NCBI RefSeq assembly: GCF_009765445.1
Contig: NZ_WHOY01000031.1
Span: 204,978 to 268,977 of the forward strand
Direction: 5' to 3'
DNA: 64,000 bases
Origin: Pantoea sp. BAV 3049
GTDB lineage: Bacteria > Pseudomonadota > Gammaproteobacteria > Enterobacterales > Enterobacteriaceae
Shown: one piece after another, positions 27,118 to 36,026 of the stretch
Layout: each line of letters starts with the position of its first letter
Position numbering within the stretch: the first letter of the stretch is position 1
Translations under genes and position numbers: made by a program
The notes under the pieces: model-generated
The model's input: only the letters and a program-made list of their open reading frames with translations
The model's database searches: none
What the model was told of the DNA's origin: nothing

Positions 27118-28631
27118 GAATTGCCGTCCATATCATAGCTGGTGCGCTGCCAGCGATCGTCCGGCCGGTTAGTGAAAGAGAGCAGCCTGGCCGGTTTCAC
27201 TGCACTGACAGTGCTGCCGCTGGCATTCGTTGTCACCGCATTCCAGTTTGCGGAACAGTGGAGATAGCGGCTGGCCAGCAAATCTGTTTCTGCAGCCGTG
27301 AATTCTTCAACTGGCTGGCCGCTGCGCACTGCTTTGCCCTGCCCGATCGCTTTTTCGCACAGGCTGTCCAGTTCAGCTGGCAGGTTGAGTGCCGGATCGG
27401 CTTCCTCTATCGGTCTGAATCTGGCACCAGCCTCCTGAGCTGCATCCATCATCACCCTGAGTGCCACCTTCGCCCAGTCGTTACGCACCGTTCGCGTAAC
27501 CGCAGCGGCGGCCCCGCTGCGTTTCTGCAGCATCCCGTAATGGTCCGCTGGCATGCGGTCATCGGACCAGGTGGTGATCTTTACGTCGTTGTTACGCACA
27601 ATGGGTCCGACCGCTGGGAAATCAGGCAGCGCCTTCATTTCCTCTGCGACTCTTTTATAAAGCCTGGTCTCTTCATCTGCAGTGGAAAGCGACACGGTTT
27701 CAAACTGGGGCCGGGTGAGAAAATAGTGTTCCGTTTCTTCCGGATGGTAACCGCCGCCAATATCAGAATGCACACCCGCCAGAACCAGTTCAGGCCAGGC
27801 TGGTTTGACACTGTTCAGGGCAAAGTTAAAGCGGCATTCGTGGCGGGCAGCGATCTGAAAGACTTTCTCCGCCACGCCGGGCCTGAGCATGAGATTAACC
27901 TCACCAGTTTTCGCCGCGTGGGGATTGAAGCCATTCTTCGCAGTGCCAACAGCCGCCACCGTATCAAAGAGGCCGAGGAAGCGAACTTTACCTGCGGGTT
28001 TGCCGGCATACACTTTCCCTGCCATTCCCGCGGCAATAGCACTGACGAGCGCGCTGTCTTGAGCAAATACCCGGTTGGCAAAGTGTCGGGCAGCCGCTGC
28101 CCCACGGCTGAAGCCGAAAACATCGAACCGCACTTCACTGACCGCAGGCGTGGCAGTTGGCAGGCTGGCACAATAGTCACTGAGAAGCCCGGCAATGCTG
28201 GCAACGGCCTTATCCGTTTTGGCGATGATGCCCCGCTCTCCCGTGCCCATTGCCATACCAACGGCCATATCGGGTTCCCCCTCTTCTGTCCCGATCCCTT
28301 CGATATAAAGGCTGAGCTGCACTTCTCCTTCCCGGCCAACAGCTTGCGTTTCGTAGAGCGTATTCAGCCAGTGAATATTGGTGTAGTAACCCACATGGCT
28401 GCCGAGCGCGCGATCCCGGTAACCAAGCTCCTGCTTTGCGCACTGGGCGAGCACGGAGAGTGCATCTGCATCCTCCAGCCCGGCCGTTTCCGCCGAACAG
28501 ACCTCCAGCCCAAAACGGGTGTTGAAAGCATTATTTGCGGTGCCATCAAAGAAGATACCGAGTGTAAGGGTAACGACGGTGGTTGACTCTTCGGCCGGAT
28601 TATCTGTAAGCAGATTGAGTGAATCGTTCAT
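27111..28631 (-). CDS. DUF2235 lipase-like protein (Tle1/T6SS effector family)
   Basis: Predicted at 506 residues from ATG 28631, which has AGGA seven bases upstream; the frame continues further upstream without a better start. Family features are GIFFDGTANN at 25-34, the nucleophile elbow FGFSRGAAAARH with Ser175, and HSDIGGGYHPE at 288-297. Together these define the DUF2235 alpha/beta hydrolases, several of which are type VI secretion phospholipase effectors (Tle1). There is no signal peptide. No vgrG, PAAR, chaperone or obvious immunity gene is adjacent, so it is an orphan in this window and its delivery is unknown. Its stop overlaps bcsG by seven bases tail to tail. It marks the left end of the block that separates bcsG from dppF. 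Confidence 0.82.
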   Translation of the reverse strand: MNDSLNLLTDNPAEESTTVVTLTLGIFFDGTANNAFNTRFGLEVCSAETAGLEDADALSVLAQCAKQELGYRDRALGSHVGYYTNIHWLNTLYETQAVGREGEVQLSLYIEGIGTEEGEPDMAVGMAMGTGERGIIAKTDKAVASIAGLLSDYCASLPTATPAVSEVRFDVFGFSRGAAAARHFANRVFAQDSALVSAIAAGMAGKVYAGKPAGKVRFLGLFDTVAAVGTAKNGFNPHAAKTGEVNLMLRPGVAEKVFQIAARHECRFNFALNSVKPAWPELVLAGVHSDIGGGYHPEETEHYFLTRPQFETVSLSTADEETRLYKRVAEEMKALPDFPAVGPIVRNNDVKITTWSDDRMPADHYGMLQKRSGAAAAVTRTVRNDWAKVALRVMMDAAQEAGARFRPIEEADPALNLPAELDSLCEKAIGQGKAVRSGQPVEEFTAAETDLLASRYLHCSANWNAVTTNASGSTVSAVKPARLLSFTNRPDDRWQRTSYDMDGNSY

Positions 28632-28683
28632 CAGCGTGTCCTGTGAATTTTTAAGTTCAGTAGACCGCCTGTTCGTGGGAGCC

Positions 28684-28708
28684 GCAACCGCCTGGCGGTT
28701 GCCTTTTT
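28684..28708 (+). terminator. Orphan intrinsic terminator, plus strand
   Basis: A GCAACCGCC/GGCGGTTGC hairpin followed by CTTTTTT is oriented to stop rightward transcription. The nearest rightward gene upstream is bcsG, whose stop is 1.57 kb away on the far side of the leftward DUF2235 gene. Confidence 0.82.
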
Positions 28709-29148
28709 TAAACACTTATGTGCAAAAATTAGCAATTCATTCAGATGATTATAAATTTTATTGCGGAGCCGGACTGCTCGGGACAGAACTCGGTGTTTGA
28801 TTACGCAGTCTGGTTTTAAATCGCCTGCCGTTTACTCTTCTGCTTAGCCAGCCACTTTCCCTTTATGCTTAGAAAACAGTAAGGTCTGGAATTTGTTGCG
28901 TTATATATTACGAAAGGAGGTAAAAACAGGAATTATTCCCATGAAAATAGTTATCAACGTAACCTGATTTAAATAAACCCAACAAAATCAATATGTTATT
29001 ATTTAACTAAAAATATTCAACAGTAAATTTTTTTTCATTACATCCTTTTTAATCGCGTGTAATTATTTCACTTTATATCGTTAATGTTCTACCTTTATTA
29101 CATCATAAATATAACATAACTGCTTAGTTGTTATTCCGGAGGCAAATT
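28709..29148. other. AT-rich intergenic region upstream of the first AriR-like gene
   Basis: This stretch is strongly AT-rich, with ATTT/AAAT runs near 28960-29120, and is likely the control region of the small-gene array. A very good ribosome-binding sequence, AAAGGAGGT, at 28913-28921 precedes only an 8-codon frame (ATG 28941, MKIVINVT). I see no larger gene, tRNA or long repeat. Confidence 0.45.
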
Positions 29149-29466
29149 TTGTTTAATTCTGATGAAGATGATACAAATCACGTCATGATCGGTGAAGCCG
29201 CCATTAATCTTATCATTAACAGGGAGGAAATCAGTCCTGGTTCACTTATCAACCAGCTGCAGATTATGGCCAGTAATGAAGAGAACGACGATCGCCTGCT
29301 GAAGATCTGGGAGGCCAGAAAATGGCTGCTGGATTTTCGTAAAGGCAATGTCTCATCTGCGCAGGGCCAACACTGGCTGGCCTCACTGGAAAGGCAACCT
29401 GATGTCCGGTCAAAAGAGGCAGATATCCGTCCCGGCCGGGCTGGAAACGCCAGAGAAAAAGAGTGA
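29149..29466 (+). CDS. Small YmgB/AriR-like connector protein 1
   Basis: Predicted at 105 residues from TTG 29149, chosen because GGAGG lies six bases upstream; the seven extra codons above it would include the ribosome site. The core (about residues 10-50) reads VMIGEAAINLIINREEISPG then SLINQLQIMA, the pattern of the YmgB/AriR family: a helix with G-A--N/AL, a short -(I/L)(N/S)-K/P- turn, and a second amphipathic helix. In E. coli these are small dimeric helical proteins that act on the Rcs phosphorelay and biofilm formation. The C-terminal 40 residues are charged and extra compared with E. coli members. It is the first of three rightward small genes. The assignment is by pattern, not alignment. 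Confidence 0.6.
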   Translation: MFNSDEDDTNHVMIGEAAINLIINREEISPGSLINQLQIMASNEENDDRLLKIWEARKWLLDFRKGNVSSAQGQHWLASLERQPDVRSKEADIRPGRAGNAREKE

Positions 29467-29744
29467 CGTACCCTCTGCACGCCAGAAACCTGAGTTGAGG
29501 GCGTCGGACAGATTTCACTTCAGGGAATGTCCGACCCGCGTTTCACCATCGATTGTCCAGGTTTGTTACGCCTGCACACCGACGGCCCCCTTTATAACCC
29601 ACTGAATTTACTTAATTAGCATTTCTTGCTAAAAATCTCCGCGTTATCGAACTCAGTATTACTGTACAACTTCGCCATAGCTGTATAACTTTAGCCCGGC
29701 ATTTACTAAACACATTCTGAACTTTGCGACTGAGGGTCACTACC

Positions 29745-29990
29745 ATGCGTCAGGACGGATCTAACCCTAAAACTGAAAATGACATCAGCCGTTATTTTAG
29801 CGAGGCGATCATGCCATCGCAGCAGGAAACACTGGGCCAGATTGTGGTTGAAATCTTGCGCGCAGGGCGTAATCTTAATCGTAAATCCATTTGCTCCCGT
29901 CTTTTAAGACGTCTTGAGCATGCCTCAACGCCTGAACAGGCGCAGCATTATCACGAGCTGATTGGCCTGCTGTTCGGCCGCGGAGACTGA
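29745..29990 (+). CDS. Small YmgB/AriR-like connector protein 2
   Basis: Predicted at 81 residues from ATG 29745, nine bases after GAGGGT; an earlier in-frame start lacks a ribosome site. This copy is the closest to E. coli YmgB (88 aa): N-terminal ISRYFSEAIMPSQQETLGQI, then VVEILRAGRNLNRKSI and LLRRLEHASTPEQAQHY with a short C-terminal helix. The N-R-K motif between the two helices corresponds to the N-K-K/N of YmgB and YcgZ. No enzyme motifs. A gap of 278 bases separates it from the first copy, with no terminator seen. In E. coli, relatives are induced by cold and blue light through BluR/BluF; no equivalent regulator gene is near here. Confidence 0.72.
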   Translation: MRQDGSNPKTENDISRYFSEAIMPSQQETLGQIVVEILRAGRNLNRKSICSRLLRRLEHASTPEQAQHYHELIGLLFGRGD

Positions 29991-30020
29991 GTTTTTTCGT
30001 GATAAGTCAGAGATGTTGGT

Positions 30021-30314
30021 ATGTACAAAAACGAAGATGAAAAACTGATCGATATCCTGCTTGGCGAGGCGGTGATGGTTTTGCTGAAAGAGGATGCTGC
30101 CATCAGCAACGCAGCGCTGATCAAACAACTCCATGCTATGGCTGCTGCTGAAAGCGATGCAGCCAGACAGCTCACGTTCAGGCGTGCCATCAATGAAGTC
30201 AGAAACTACTCTGCCCCGAACCGGGATGGCTTCAGTCAGGAAATCCGCGACAGCGACAACGTGATGCACCTGTTCACCAATGAAGAATCCCAGGACGGCT
30301 CCAAGAAGCACTGA
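30021..30314 (+). CDS. Small YmgB/AriR-like connector protein 3
   Basis: A 97-residue protein starting 30 bases after copy 2, so probably in the same transcript. Its core DILLGEAVMVLLKEDAAISN followed by AALIKQLHAMA resembles copy 1 (MIGEAAINLIINREEISPGS LINQLQIMA split across the same turn), suggesting copies 1 and 3 are paralogues. The tail (about residues 62-97) is polar and ends ESQDGSKKH. No transmembrane or catalytic features. Family membership is inferred from helix pattern and from its position beside two better matches. Confidence 0.55.
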   Translation: MYKNEDEKLIDILLGEAVMVLLKEDAAISNAALIKQLHAMAAAESDAARQLTFRRAINEVRNYSAPNRDGFSQEIRDSDNVMHLFTNEESQDGSKKH

Positions 30315-30436
30315 CAGGCTTCCATTTACTGTTGCAGGCAGGATAGCGGCAGCGAGTAAGCCAGACGCCTGAGTAGCGAAACAGATTGCGACGGATTGAA
30401 GGGTGTGGTGGGACAGCTTGGTCGGGTACCCGGCTG

Positions 30437-30640
30437 TTAGTGGAAACTTTCGAGAAGATTCCGAAAAGCCTGCTGGTAAATAGCCTTAAGCTGTTCATCT
30501 GTATTCTGCGCGCTGTGCGTCTGCAACATAATCAGCACGCTTTTCTTGTTCAGAGGCTCACCTGCCTCAATCAGAGCCGAAACAGCCCTGCCTATAACCG
30601 CATAGATATCGGATGGATAATCCTGCTCATTGCCCTGCAC
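30437..30640 (-). CDS. Small YmgB/AriR-like connector protein 4
   Basis: Predicted at 67 residues from GTG 30640, which follows AAGGGGGG closely. The sequence DIYAVIGRAVSALIEAGEPL then NKKSVLIMLQ carries the family turn N-K-K and two amphipathic helices, with a third helix LKAIYQQAFRNLLES. It lies 85 bases downstream of bcsZ in the same orientation with no terminator between, so it could be the last gene of the second cellulose operon. It is convergent with copies 1-3. An in-frame ATG inside the frame is less likely because it would remove the first helix. Confidence 0.68.
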   Translation of the reverse strand: MQGNEQDYPSDIYAVIGRAVSALIEAGEPLNKKSVLIMLQTHSAQNTDEQLKAIYQQAFRNLLESFH

Positions 30641-30725
30641 ATGCCCCCCTTATTCAGGCCGGATGTGCTGATATTTTATCACCACATCCCCGGGTTTGCA
30701 CTTTAAAGGCTGATTATCCACCGTT

Positions 30726-31727
30726 TTAATGCGATCGCTCCTGCAGTGCCAGCCAGGCCAGCAGCTTCAGACTGGCAGAATAATAATCTTCTTTGCTGTC
30801 CAGTTGGTCAGAGAGATATCCACTGTTCAGGGTCAGGTCACGTACCGCCAGCAGGCCGCCCGCCATGTTGTAAGGCGCTTTGTTATTGCTCATCACATCA
30901 ATCCAGGCTGGCGTCTGCGACCGTGAGAAGCTCATCCAGAAGTGCTGGAATGGCACCAGCTGCAGGCTTTGCGCATCGTACCAGTAAACATACAGCGGCA
31001 CGCGGATAGCGTCATAGCTAAAGCGCGGCGGCCATGCAGTGGCGGGTGCCACTGTGCCATCAGCGTTCAGCGCGACCCAGTCCACCGGCAGCCCGGCATC
31101 GCCAAAACGCATCTTCGACAGCAAGTCCATCCCGCTGTCAATCAGGTTGGTCCACACCTTCAGATGGCTGCGCCGGGCGAAATCCCGCCAGGCCGGAAAG
31201 AGGAAATAGGAGGGATTGAGCACCACATAGCTGGTTTTATTGAAGCCCTGGTTGCCCGGCAACATCACGGTATGACCACCGAAGGCGATCACATCCCGGC
31301 TGACGATAGCCCGCTGGATTCGATCGGAAGCCTGCAGATACTCATTGTTCTGCCACTTTTCTCCTGCCTTCAACAGCGCCCAGGCTATCAGCACATCGCC
31401 ATCGGAGGCGTTGTTCTTGTCTGCCACCGGATTGGTAGCGGCAGGATTGTACTTCCAGTAGAAAAGCCCGTTCTGCGGATTTTTCAGATGCTGTTGCGTC
31501 CAGCGCCACAGGCTGTCAAAGCTGCTGCGGTCGTTGTACCACACCGCCATCAACATAGCGTAGCCTTGCCCTTCGGTGTGGCTGACATTGTTGTTACCGG
31601 TGTCCTGAATGCGGCCGTCGCTGGTCATAAAGCGGCTTTTAAAGCTGCTCCAGCCATCGGCGGCGCTGGCTTGAGCACAGCCCAGTATCATCACCATTAC
31701 CATAACGCTCGCCCTGAGCAGAGACAT
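30726..31727 (-). CDS. bcsZ: Periplasmic endo-1,4-beta-glucanase BcsZ (GH8)
   Basis: A 333-residue enzyme starting at ATG 31727, selected because AGGAAGG lies six bases upstream; an in-frame GTG five codons earlier is weaker. Signal peptide [20 protein letters not shown]. Glycoside hydrolase family 8 signatures include the acid Glu in [10 protein letters not shown] (about residue 52), the [15 protein letters not shown] segment, and the Asp in [15 protein letters not shown]. It cleaves cellulose in the periplasm and is needed for orderly export in several species. It follows bcsD by 11 bases and is the only bcsZ in the window. The E. coli enzyme is 368 aa, so this one is slightly short at both ends. 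Confidence 0.93.
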   Translation of the reverse strand: MSLLRASVMVMVMILGCAQASAADGWSSFKSRFMTSDGRIQDTGNNNVSHTEGQGYAMLMAVWYNDRSSFDSLWRWTQQHLKNPQNGLFYWKYNPAATNPVADKNNASDGDVLIAWALLKAGEKWQNNEYLQASDRIQRAIVSRDVIAFGGHTVMLPGNQGFNKTSYVVLNPSYFLFPAWRDFARRSHLKVWTNLIDSGMDLLSKMRFGDAGLPVDWVALNADGTVAPATAWPPRFSYDAIRVPLYVYWYDAQSLQLVPFQHFWMSFSRSQTPAWIDVMSNNKAPYNMAGGLLAVRDLTLNSGYLSDQLDSKEDYYSASLKLLAWLALQERSH

Positions 31728-31738
31728 CTTCACCTTCC

Positions 31739-32206
31739 TCACATCTGGTAGCGGAAATTTAAAGTCGCTTTACTGTCGGTTTCTTCACAGACCAGGCGCA
31801 CCGCAGGATTGCCACCCTGATCGCTCAGCCAGCGGGCATACAGCCCCTGTAGCACCGCGCCCAGCGCCTGACGCCACTGGCGGGCTTCGATCAGGCCATC
31901 GCCCGGCGGCAGCGCCATATGGGCGATCACCATTGAGGACTCGCGGGGCTGCACGTCAACAAATCCCCAGTTAAAACGCGCCAGCACAGCGTTAATCTGC
32001 TGTTCCAGATCGGCAACGGTCTGCGCCGCCCCCAGCGGGTAACGGCTGGCAAGAGTATCGCCCATCTGCTGCAGGAAAGCGTGGCTTTCTCGCTCTCCGG
32101 CGTTACGCAACATGCCGTTGATCATCACGCTGAGCAGATCGAACCAGCCTGGCTGGTACTGCTGCTGACGATAGTAGTGCAGGGTGCGGTCATTAAGTTC
32201 ACTCAT
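31739..32206 (-). CDS. bcsD: Cellulose synthase operon protein D
   Basis: A 155-residue soluble protein, the same size as BcsD of Komagataeibacter (156 aa). The segments [29 protein letters not shown] and [19 protein letters not shown] fit the BcsD family. BcsD assembles into ring-like octamers in the periplasm that guide glucan chains during crystalline cellulose formation. It is encoded two bases after bcsC in the second operon. Its presence makes this a bcsD-containing (type I) operon, unlike E. coli, which lacks bcsD. Confidence 0.85.
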   Translation of the reverse strand: MSELNDRTLHYYRQQQYQPGWFDLLSVMINGMLRNAGERESHAFLQQMGDTLASRYPLGAAQTVADLEQQINAVLARFNWGFVDVQPRESSMVIAHMALPPGDGLIEARQWRQALGAVLQGLYARWLSDQGGNPAVRLVCEETDSKATLNFRYQM

Positions 32207-32208
32207 GC

Positions 32209-35200
32209 TTATTTGTCCCCGAGCATATAGCGGAAGTAAAGTTGAGCGGTGCTCTCGTTGTAATCACCGAAGGTATCGTAGCCAAGCTGACCGCCAATGG
32301 TGACGTCTTTATTCACCTTGTAATCCGCGCCCGCATGCAGATTATAGCCAATACCGTTTTTGCTGCCGCCGGAGTAGTAAGCCTCGGTGGCGTAGCCCGC
32401 ATTAGCATAGTCTTCCAGCTGTGACTGCTTCTCCGAATCGGTCGGGAACCAGGCGCTGCGATCCTGTGAGTAGGACTGATACCCCACCGAGCCGCCCACT
32501 TTCACCTTCAGATCGTCGTAATTTTTGCTCCAGTCAACCGGGAACGACACCGCCACAAAGTTCTGCGGGCTGAAGTAGCCACCCTGACCGTAGCTGTAGT
32601 AGCTGAGGTTTTTCGAGAAATCCATCCAGCTCATGCTGATACCGGTTTTCAGCTCGCTGTTGTCGTCGTGATACGGGCGAACATAGGCACCAGCCGAACC
32701 GACGATGCTCTGGTTGCTCTCCACGTTTTCACCGAGGTAGCTGTAACCGCCCGCCCCGAAGTAGAATCCGGCATCACCGTTATCGTAACTTAACAGCGCA
32801 TTACCGCCATTTTTGGTCACACGGCCCCATTTCTTGCCGGACAACTTGTCTTCCACACCCACATAGGAGAGCAGGCTGTCGGTCACTGCCCGGCGTTCAC
32901 CGGTCAGGATCAGCGTCAGGTAGTCGGTCAGTTTAGGTGACCACTGAATACCGCCCACCAGCGTGCTGAGATCCTGGCCCAGCGGCGTCGAGCCAAGGTC
33001 GATTTTGAAATTGTCGTTGGTCAGGCCGAGATTAACCTCAACACCGGACGCATTCTGAGAACCCGGAGAATTCAGCAGCACGGACGATGGCGCGATGGCG
33101 TTAGCCTGCGCGATACGCCCCTGCTCCAGCGCCTGGGTGCCAAAGCGTGAGATCGAGGTGCCTGAAGCACTGCCCGCACTCAGCGTCACTGGCGTCAGCG
33201 TGAAGTCGAATCGCGTGTCGCCATACGGCACCGTTGACCAGGTCAGCGGCGCTTTGGCTTCGGTCAGTTTGCTCAGGCCAGACTCGCCATCACGTCCTCT
33301 GACCTGCACACCGCCCTGTGCCCAGGTGCCGGTACGCTCCTGCAGATCGTCCATCATGGTGTCGATCTGGTGCAGGGTCTGGCTCTGCCGGGTCGGGACA
33401 TCCACGCTGGCGGTTTGTGTGGCGGTATCGCCGCCTGCCGGAGTCTGCTGCCACGGCATCACCGTACCGTAGGCAGAAGGCGAGCGGCGCACACCCAGCG
33501 TGGTGCGATTGATAAATGGATTATCAGCCAGCGCCATGCCGCCAATGTCCGGCGTGGAGCCGGTGGTCGCGCCCTCGAGCCCGATCATTTTGCCACGCGC
33601 AGTACGCAGGTAAGCCAGCGCCTGCTGATGATCGCCATCCGCTTCCGCCACGCGCGCCATTAACAGCAGACGATCTGGCGTCTGTTCACCACGCAGGCCA
33701 GCCGTCAGCATTTTGGCTTTCGGCAGGTCATGGTTCGCCAGGGCAACGTCGATAGCTCCCACTCGGGCATCCTGCGTTGGCGTGTCGCGGGTCATCAGGT
33801 AGTCATAGACCACGCCTGCTTCTTTGTTCATTTTTCCGGACTGATACAGACGCCCCATCGCAAACATCAAATCGGTGTTTTGCGGATCGTGTTGCAGCGC
33901 GCCAATCAGCTTGTCGTAAGCTGCCGCATATTGCCCCTGATTACGCAGGCGATCCGCCTCGTTGATCACATAGCCATTCTGCACGCCTGCCAGCTGGGTC
34001 GGGGTACTGCGCGACTGCAGTTCCGGATTACTGAGGAAGTTCTGCGCTTCGCCGCTCAGGCCAGCCTGATTGAGAACCGCAACCTGAGCCGCATAATCCC
34101 CGGCACTGCCCTGCACGCCGCGCTGCATGTTGCTCCGCACCACTGAAACCGCCGTGGTCAGGTCACCGGCAGCCGCCAGGCCTTTCGCCAGGTTACCCGC
34201 ATCCGCTGGATTTTCCGGTGGATTGACGGCCAGTGCTTTCAGGGTGTTAGCTGCCGCGACATTCGAGCCTTGCGCCAGGTATTGCTGCGCCACTGCCATC
34301 TGCAGGTTGAAGTTCACCCGGCGGGAGAGTTCGCGCATATCGCTGTTATGGTTGCGGGCCGGAACACGCGCCAGCAGGGTTTGCGCCTGCTGCCATGCAC
34401 CGCTTTCGCTGGCAAACAGCGCACCAGCGTAAATTTCGTTGCTGCTGGCACCCTGACGGAAGGCAGGCTGCATGATACCAGCGGCCATATTGGTGTTACC
34501 TTGCTGCTGATAAATACGGGCCAGATCCAGCCGCACCCAGCCATCGGTCGGGAAGCGTTGGATCCCCTGCTGCAGCAGTGCGACAGCCTGAGCAGTGTTG
34601 CCAGCGGTCAGAGCCTGCTTCGCCTGACGACGAAGCGGATCGCTGGTCGCTGTCGGGCGCGGCGTCACGCTTTCGCGCACGCTGTCCGGCAGGGAAGTCA
34701 GCAACGTGTTGGCTTCGGCGGTGCGGTTCTGCTGACGAAGAACGTAGAACAGCCCCTCTTTTGCCGGGCGATTGTCCGGGTCGCTCTGCAACACGGAACG
34801 GTAAGTCTGTTCGGCATCCTCCAGATGGTTGCTGCGGCGCTGCACGTCCGCACGGAACAGTTTGGCGGAGATGCCCTTCTCGCCGTCGGCCTGGGCCAGC
34901 GGTTCGCTCAGGCTCAGCGCCTGGGCAGTGTTGCCGGACTTCATCGCCTGCTGAGCCACCGCCAGCTGGACATAGAAACGGGCATCGGCCGCCTGTTGCT
35001 GGCGCTGCTGGCTGTTATCGCCACCCAGTTTCGCCGCCCGATCCAGATAATCGGCTGCCGCAGCATAGTTGCCGCTGCGTAGTGCCACATAGCCCAATCC
35101 AGCCAGAGCATCAGCATCCTCCGGATTGGCTTTTAATACGTTGGTGAAGGCGCTCTGTGCACCGGAGACATCACCGCTGTTCAGCGAAGTAAAGCCCTGG

Positions 35201-36021
35201 CCCTTTTCCGCGCCGCCCGCGTTCTTCCGGTAATAGTCCATCACCGTGCGGTCCTGCGGATGACGCTGCTGGTAGTGCTGGTACATTGGAGCATCACCCG
35301 GCTGCGGGCCAAGCCACAGAAGGGCCTGGCGCAGCGAACGGTCGGCATCCGGATTACCATCCGCCATGCCTTCCAGCACCTGCAAACCTTCGCGGCGGGT
35401 GGATTCCTGCCAGGTCAGCGCCTTACCAAGCGCCAGCTTCGCCCCGGTATCCTGAGGATGCCGGGCAGCGAAATCACGCAGATTATCAATAGCCTGTGGC
35501 AACAGCGCACGATCACCTGCCATGGTCAGATAATACTCGGCCGCCACGCTGGCTGGCGGTTCGTTGCCGCTGAAAGTGTTGCGCCAGGTGTGCAGCGAGG
35601 CGGAGATGTTGCCTGCACGAGCCTGCTGGCGGGCCAGAGTCAGCTGTGCGGTCGGGATAGACTGCAGCTGGCGGGCATTGTCCAGTTCGCTGAGATGCGG
35701 GTCCTGTGGAGACACCTGGCTCAGACGCGCGCGCCATTTCGCTGCGGCAGCATTATCACCGCTCTGCTGCGACCACAGCGCCATCAGATACAGCGCCTGG
35801 GTGTTATTGCTATCCACCATCAGCACTTTATTTAGTGAATCCCGGGCCAAATCGTCATGGGCTTTCTGGTGCCAGTAATTCGCCTGGTCAAACAACGCCG
35901 CAAGGGCCGGATTATTGCTTTCTGCAGCCAGCGCAGGAAACACCAGCGTAGACGCTGCCAGAGTGAGGCCGGAGATCCACAGCTGACGCAATCTGGCGGT
36001 AAGGGGATTAAGTTTCGTCAT
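32209..36021 (-). CDS. bcsC: BcsC, cellulose export TPR/outer membrane barrel protein, locus 2
   Basis: A 1270-residue protein with a signal sequence ending near VFPALAAE, many TPR repeats over about residues 40-800 (for example LYLMALWSQQSGDNAAAAKW and LLQQGIQRFPTDGWVRLDLA) and a C-terminal BcsC_C barrel of about 350 residues ending QLYFRYMLGDK. A Thr/Gln/Pro-rich linker joins the two. It moves cellulose through the periplasm and outer membrane. It is about 110 residues longer than the locus 1 copy and clearly diverged, so the two are not a recent duplication. It sits between bcsB (five bases) and bcsD in a tightly packed operon. Confidence 0.95.
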   Translation of the reverse strand: MTKLNPLTARLRQLWISGLTLAASTLVFPALAAESNNPALAALFDQANYWHQKAHDDLARDSLNKVLMVDSNNTQALYLMALWSQQSGDNAAAAKWRARLSQVSPQDPHLSELDNARQLQSIPTAQLTLARQQARAGNISASLHTWRNTFSGNEPPASVAAEYYLTMAGDRALLPQAIDNLRDFAARHPQDTGAKLALGKALTWQESTRREGLQVLEGMADGNPDADRSLRQALLWLGPQPGDAPMYQHYQQRHPQDRTVMDYYRKNAGGAEKGQGFTSLNSGDVSGAQSAFTNVLKANPEDADALAGLGYVALRSGNYAAAADYLDRAAKLGGDNSQQRQQQAADARFYVQLAVAQQAMKSGNTAQALSLSEPLAQADGEKGISAKLFRADVQRRSNHLEDAEQTYRSVLQSDPDNRPAKEGLFYVLRQQNRTAEANTLLTSLPDSVRESVTPRPTATSDPLRRQAKQALTAGNTAQAVALLQQGIQRFPTDGWVRLDLARIYQQQGNTNMAAGIMQPAFRQGASSNEIYAGALFASESGAWQQAQTLLARVPARNHNSDMRELSRRVNFNLQMAVAQQYLAQGSNVAAANTLKALAVNPPENPADAGNLAKGLAAAGDLTTAVSVVRSNMQRGVQGSAGDYAAQVAVLNQAGLSGEAQNFLSNPELQSRSTPTQLAGVQNGYVINEADRLRNQGQYAAAYDKLIGALQHDPQNTDLMFAMGRLYQSGKMNKEAGVVYDYLMTRDTPTQDARVGAIDVALANHDLPKAKMLTAGLRGEQTPDRLLLMARVAEADGDHQQALAYLRTARGKMIGLEGATTGSTPDIGGMALADNPFINRTTLGVRRSPSAYGTVMPWQQTPAGGDTATQTASVDVPTRQSQTLHQIDTMMDDLQERTGTWAQGGVQVRGRDGESGLSKLTEAKAPLTWSTVPYGDTRFDFTLTPVTLSAGSASGTSISRFGTQALEQGRIAQANAIAPSSVLLNSPGSQNASGVEVNLGLTNDNFKIDLGSTPLGQDLSTLVGGIQWSPKLTDYLTLILTGERRAVTDSLLSYVGVEDKLSGKKWGRVTKNGGNALLSYDNGDAGFYFGAGGYSYLGENVESNQSIVGSAGAYVRPYHDDNSELKTGISMSWMDFSKNLSYYSYGQGGYFSPQNFVAVSFPVDWSKNYDDLKVKVGGSVGYQSYSQDRSAWFPTDSEKQSQLEDYANAGYATEAYYSGGSKNGIGYNLHAGADYKVNKDVTIGGQLGYDTFGDYNESTAQLYFRYMLGDK

Positions 36022-36026
36022 CGTCG

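Noticed and set aside
30315..30436. GTTGCAGGCAGGATAGCGGC region resembling the left part of an ERIC element
   Set aside because: Only about 25 bases are similar and the conserved ERIC core (CAGGAGCTTAC...AAGTAAGTGACTG) is missing.
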